Notes under the pieces: generated by a model | Databases searched by the model: none | Told to the model about the DNA's origin: nothing | The model's input: only the letters and a program-made list of their open reading frames with translations | Position numbers and translations under genes: made by a program | From: Verrucomicrobiaceae bacterium | GTDB lineage: Bacteria > Verrucomicrobiota > Verrucomicrobiae > Verrucomicrobiales > Akkermansiaceae | Reading direction: 5' to 3' | NCBI GenBank assembly: GCA_947372405.1 | Contig: CANBTO010000357.1 | Location: 1-5,731 of the forward strand | DNA length: 5,731 nucleotides | In this document: positions 4,827 through 5,731 of the stretch, in pieces | Numbering within the stretch: the first letter of the stretch is position 1 | Layout of the letters: every line of letters begins with the position of its first letter

Positions 4827-5731
4827 TCATTTCGCGGGGATGCGGAATTTGGCGGTCGTGAAGCCGGGGGCTTCGGCGGAGAATTCCCAAGCTCCGCCGT
4901 CGCCTGCTTTGGTGGGTTTTGGGGCGAGGGTGATGGTTCCTTTGATGCTGCCTTTGGTCTGGCTGACGCCTTCGGCGAGACCGAGGATCGAGCGAAGGAT
5001 GGTGTCCGCATCGGCGTCCTTGAGGGCGATTTGCGGTGGCATCGCGACCGCGCCCCAGACACCGCTGCCGCCGGATTTGACCTTGGCTTTCAGGTAGTCA
5101 AGCGCATCGGGCCGGTCGCGGTATTTCAGCGAAACATGGAGATAAGCAGGGCCGACGGAGGTGTGATCGACCTGATGGCAGGAGAAGCACAGGTTGGCGG
5201 TGACGAGGGTGTTGATTTCCGGGGGAAACTGCGGACCACCGGCATCGTGGCCGGTCGCGGGGATGTAGCGGGCGGTGATGACCGTCTGGGTCGCGTCGGG
5301 CAAGGTGTCGCTTTTGACTTCAAAGGCAACGGACTGGCTGAAAGCAAGGGAACGGGGGTTTCCCGCGAGTTTCAGTTGAAGTTCTGGACCTGCTTTCGCA
5401 TCGAGCAGCGAGAGACGGGCGACGGAGACGGGATTTTTTCCATCCGAAACGACGGCGCGGATCTCACTGCCTTCGTTGGCGGGCACGGTGATGTTAGATC
5501 CAGCGCCGAGTTCGCGTTCGGTGACGCCGGTGGTGAGCCACCATGTGACGGTGGACGTTTCGTTGTGCGGAACGTTCTTGAAATCAACCTTGAAACCACG
5601 GTCCTGGCCGGCGACGGGTTCGATGGAAAAAACAGGGATGGGGCCGCCGGAATCCGGGAGCAACTGGCGCAATCCGCCGTTATGGTTGAAATACCATTCC
5701 GAGCCATATTCTAACAACCAGATCGATCCAT
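4827..5731 (-). CDS. C-terminal part of a PQQ/sugar-dehydrogenase-type protein with fused cytochrome c
   Basis: The frame is open to the right edge, so only the last 300 residues are present; the first complete codons read GSIWLLEYGSEW. That phrase matches, from family knowledge, the last propeller strand of glucose/sorbosone dehydrogenase-like proteins (GxLYxLEYG). It is followed by two beta-sandwich (PKD-like) segments at about 45-110 and 115-160 (ending TARYIPATGHD), then a class I-type cytochrome c domain at about 175-250: CFSCH at 181-185 (bases 5175-5189) binds heme covalently, with SVGP, then GGSGVWGAVAMPPQ, whose Met230 is the probable sixth ligand. About 50 residues follow as a small C-terminal beta module (GSIKGTITL...KFRIPAK). 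The expected role is an extracytoplasmic dehydrogenase or glycan-binding redox protein passing electrons to its own heme. The TTG at 5717 is not a real start because the frame continues upstream. The dehydrogenase domain itself is outside the window. Confidence 0.9.
   Translation of the reverse strand, partial: GSIWLLEYGSEWYFNHNGGLRQLLPDSGGPIPVFSIEPVAGQDRGFKVDFKNVPHNETSTVTWWLTTGVTERELGAGSNITVPANEGSEIRAVVSDGKNPVSVARLSLLDAKAGPELQLKLAGNPRSLAFSQSVAFEVKSDTLPDATQTVITARYIPATGHDAGGPQFPPEINTLVTANLCFSCHQVDHTSVGPAYLHVSLKYRDRPDALDYLKAKVKSGGSGVWGAVAMPPQIALKDADADTILRSILGLAEGVSQTKGSIKGTITLAPKPTKAGDGGAWEFSAEAPGFTTAKFRIPAK
5175..5189 (-). other. Heme c attachment motif (CFSCH)
   Basis: On the minus strand the codons TGC TTC TCC TGC CAT encode CxxCH, the covalent heme c binding site of the fused cytochrome domain. 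The candidate axial Met is encoded at 5040-5042, 45 residues after the heme-ligand His, a normal distance for a small class I cytochrome c. Confidence 0.92.

Noticed and set aside
4812..5714. Plus-strand frame of 300 codons opposite the cytochrome c gene
   Set aside because: Gly/Asp/Phe-rich translation is the mirror of the real gene, which has a heme motif and family signature on the minus strand.

Overview
The window reads as chromosomal DNA from a Verrucomicrobiota/Planctomycetota-type bacterium (phylum-level inference). The reasons are a fairly GC-rich sequence, nearly every product carrying a Sec signal peptide, a DUF6288-like secreted protein, a cytochrome c fused to a sugar-dehydrogenase-type protein with the GGSGVWG...AMPP signature, and carbohydrate-active enzymes scattered among dispersed repeats. 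All six genes lie on the minus strand, so genetic order runs from the right edge to the left edge. No RNA genes, CRISPR array or transposase gene were seen.

Right to left: (6) 5731-4827, the C-terminal 300 residues of a large secreted protein ending in a c-type cytochrome domain; (5) 4539-3598, a secreted six-bladed beta-propeller resembling the peptidyl-alpha-hydroxyglycine amidating lyase (PAL) fold; (4) 3601-2951, an unrecognised protein with signal peptide and C-terminal membrane anchor, whose start overlaps the stop of gene 5 (ATGATG); (3) 2582-1815, a GH16 endo-glycanase; (2) 1697-432, a SASA/SGNH carbohydrate esterase with a C-terminal discoidin-like module; (1) 221-1, the N-terminus of a DUF6288-like secreted protein that leaves the window.

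The intergenic spaces hold two repeat families. R1 is a perfect 45-bp direct repeat at 337-381 and 2691-2735, one copy about 110-115 bp upstream of each of genes 1 and 3. R2 is a ~102-bp palindromic element at 2834-2935 and 4628-4730 with ~20-bp terminal inverted repeats made of 9-bp-spaced GCGAATC iterons, resembling a REPIN or MITE. The R1 copies bracket the esterase+GH16 pair; the R2 copies bracket the propeller+anchored-protein pair. The window therefore looks like gene pairs set between repeat copies.

Functionally, genes 2 and 3 plausibly cooperate outside the cytoplasm: GH16 cuts a beta-glycan backbone and the esterase removes acyl groups. Genes 4 and 5 form a translationally coupled envelope pair of unknown job. 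Gene 6 is an envelope redox protein. No classical novel defence or mobile system is visible; the most unusual items are the R2 element and the coupled gene 4-5 pair.
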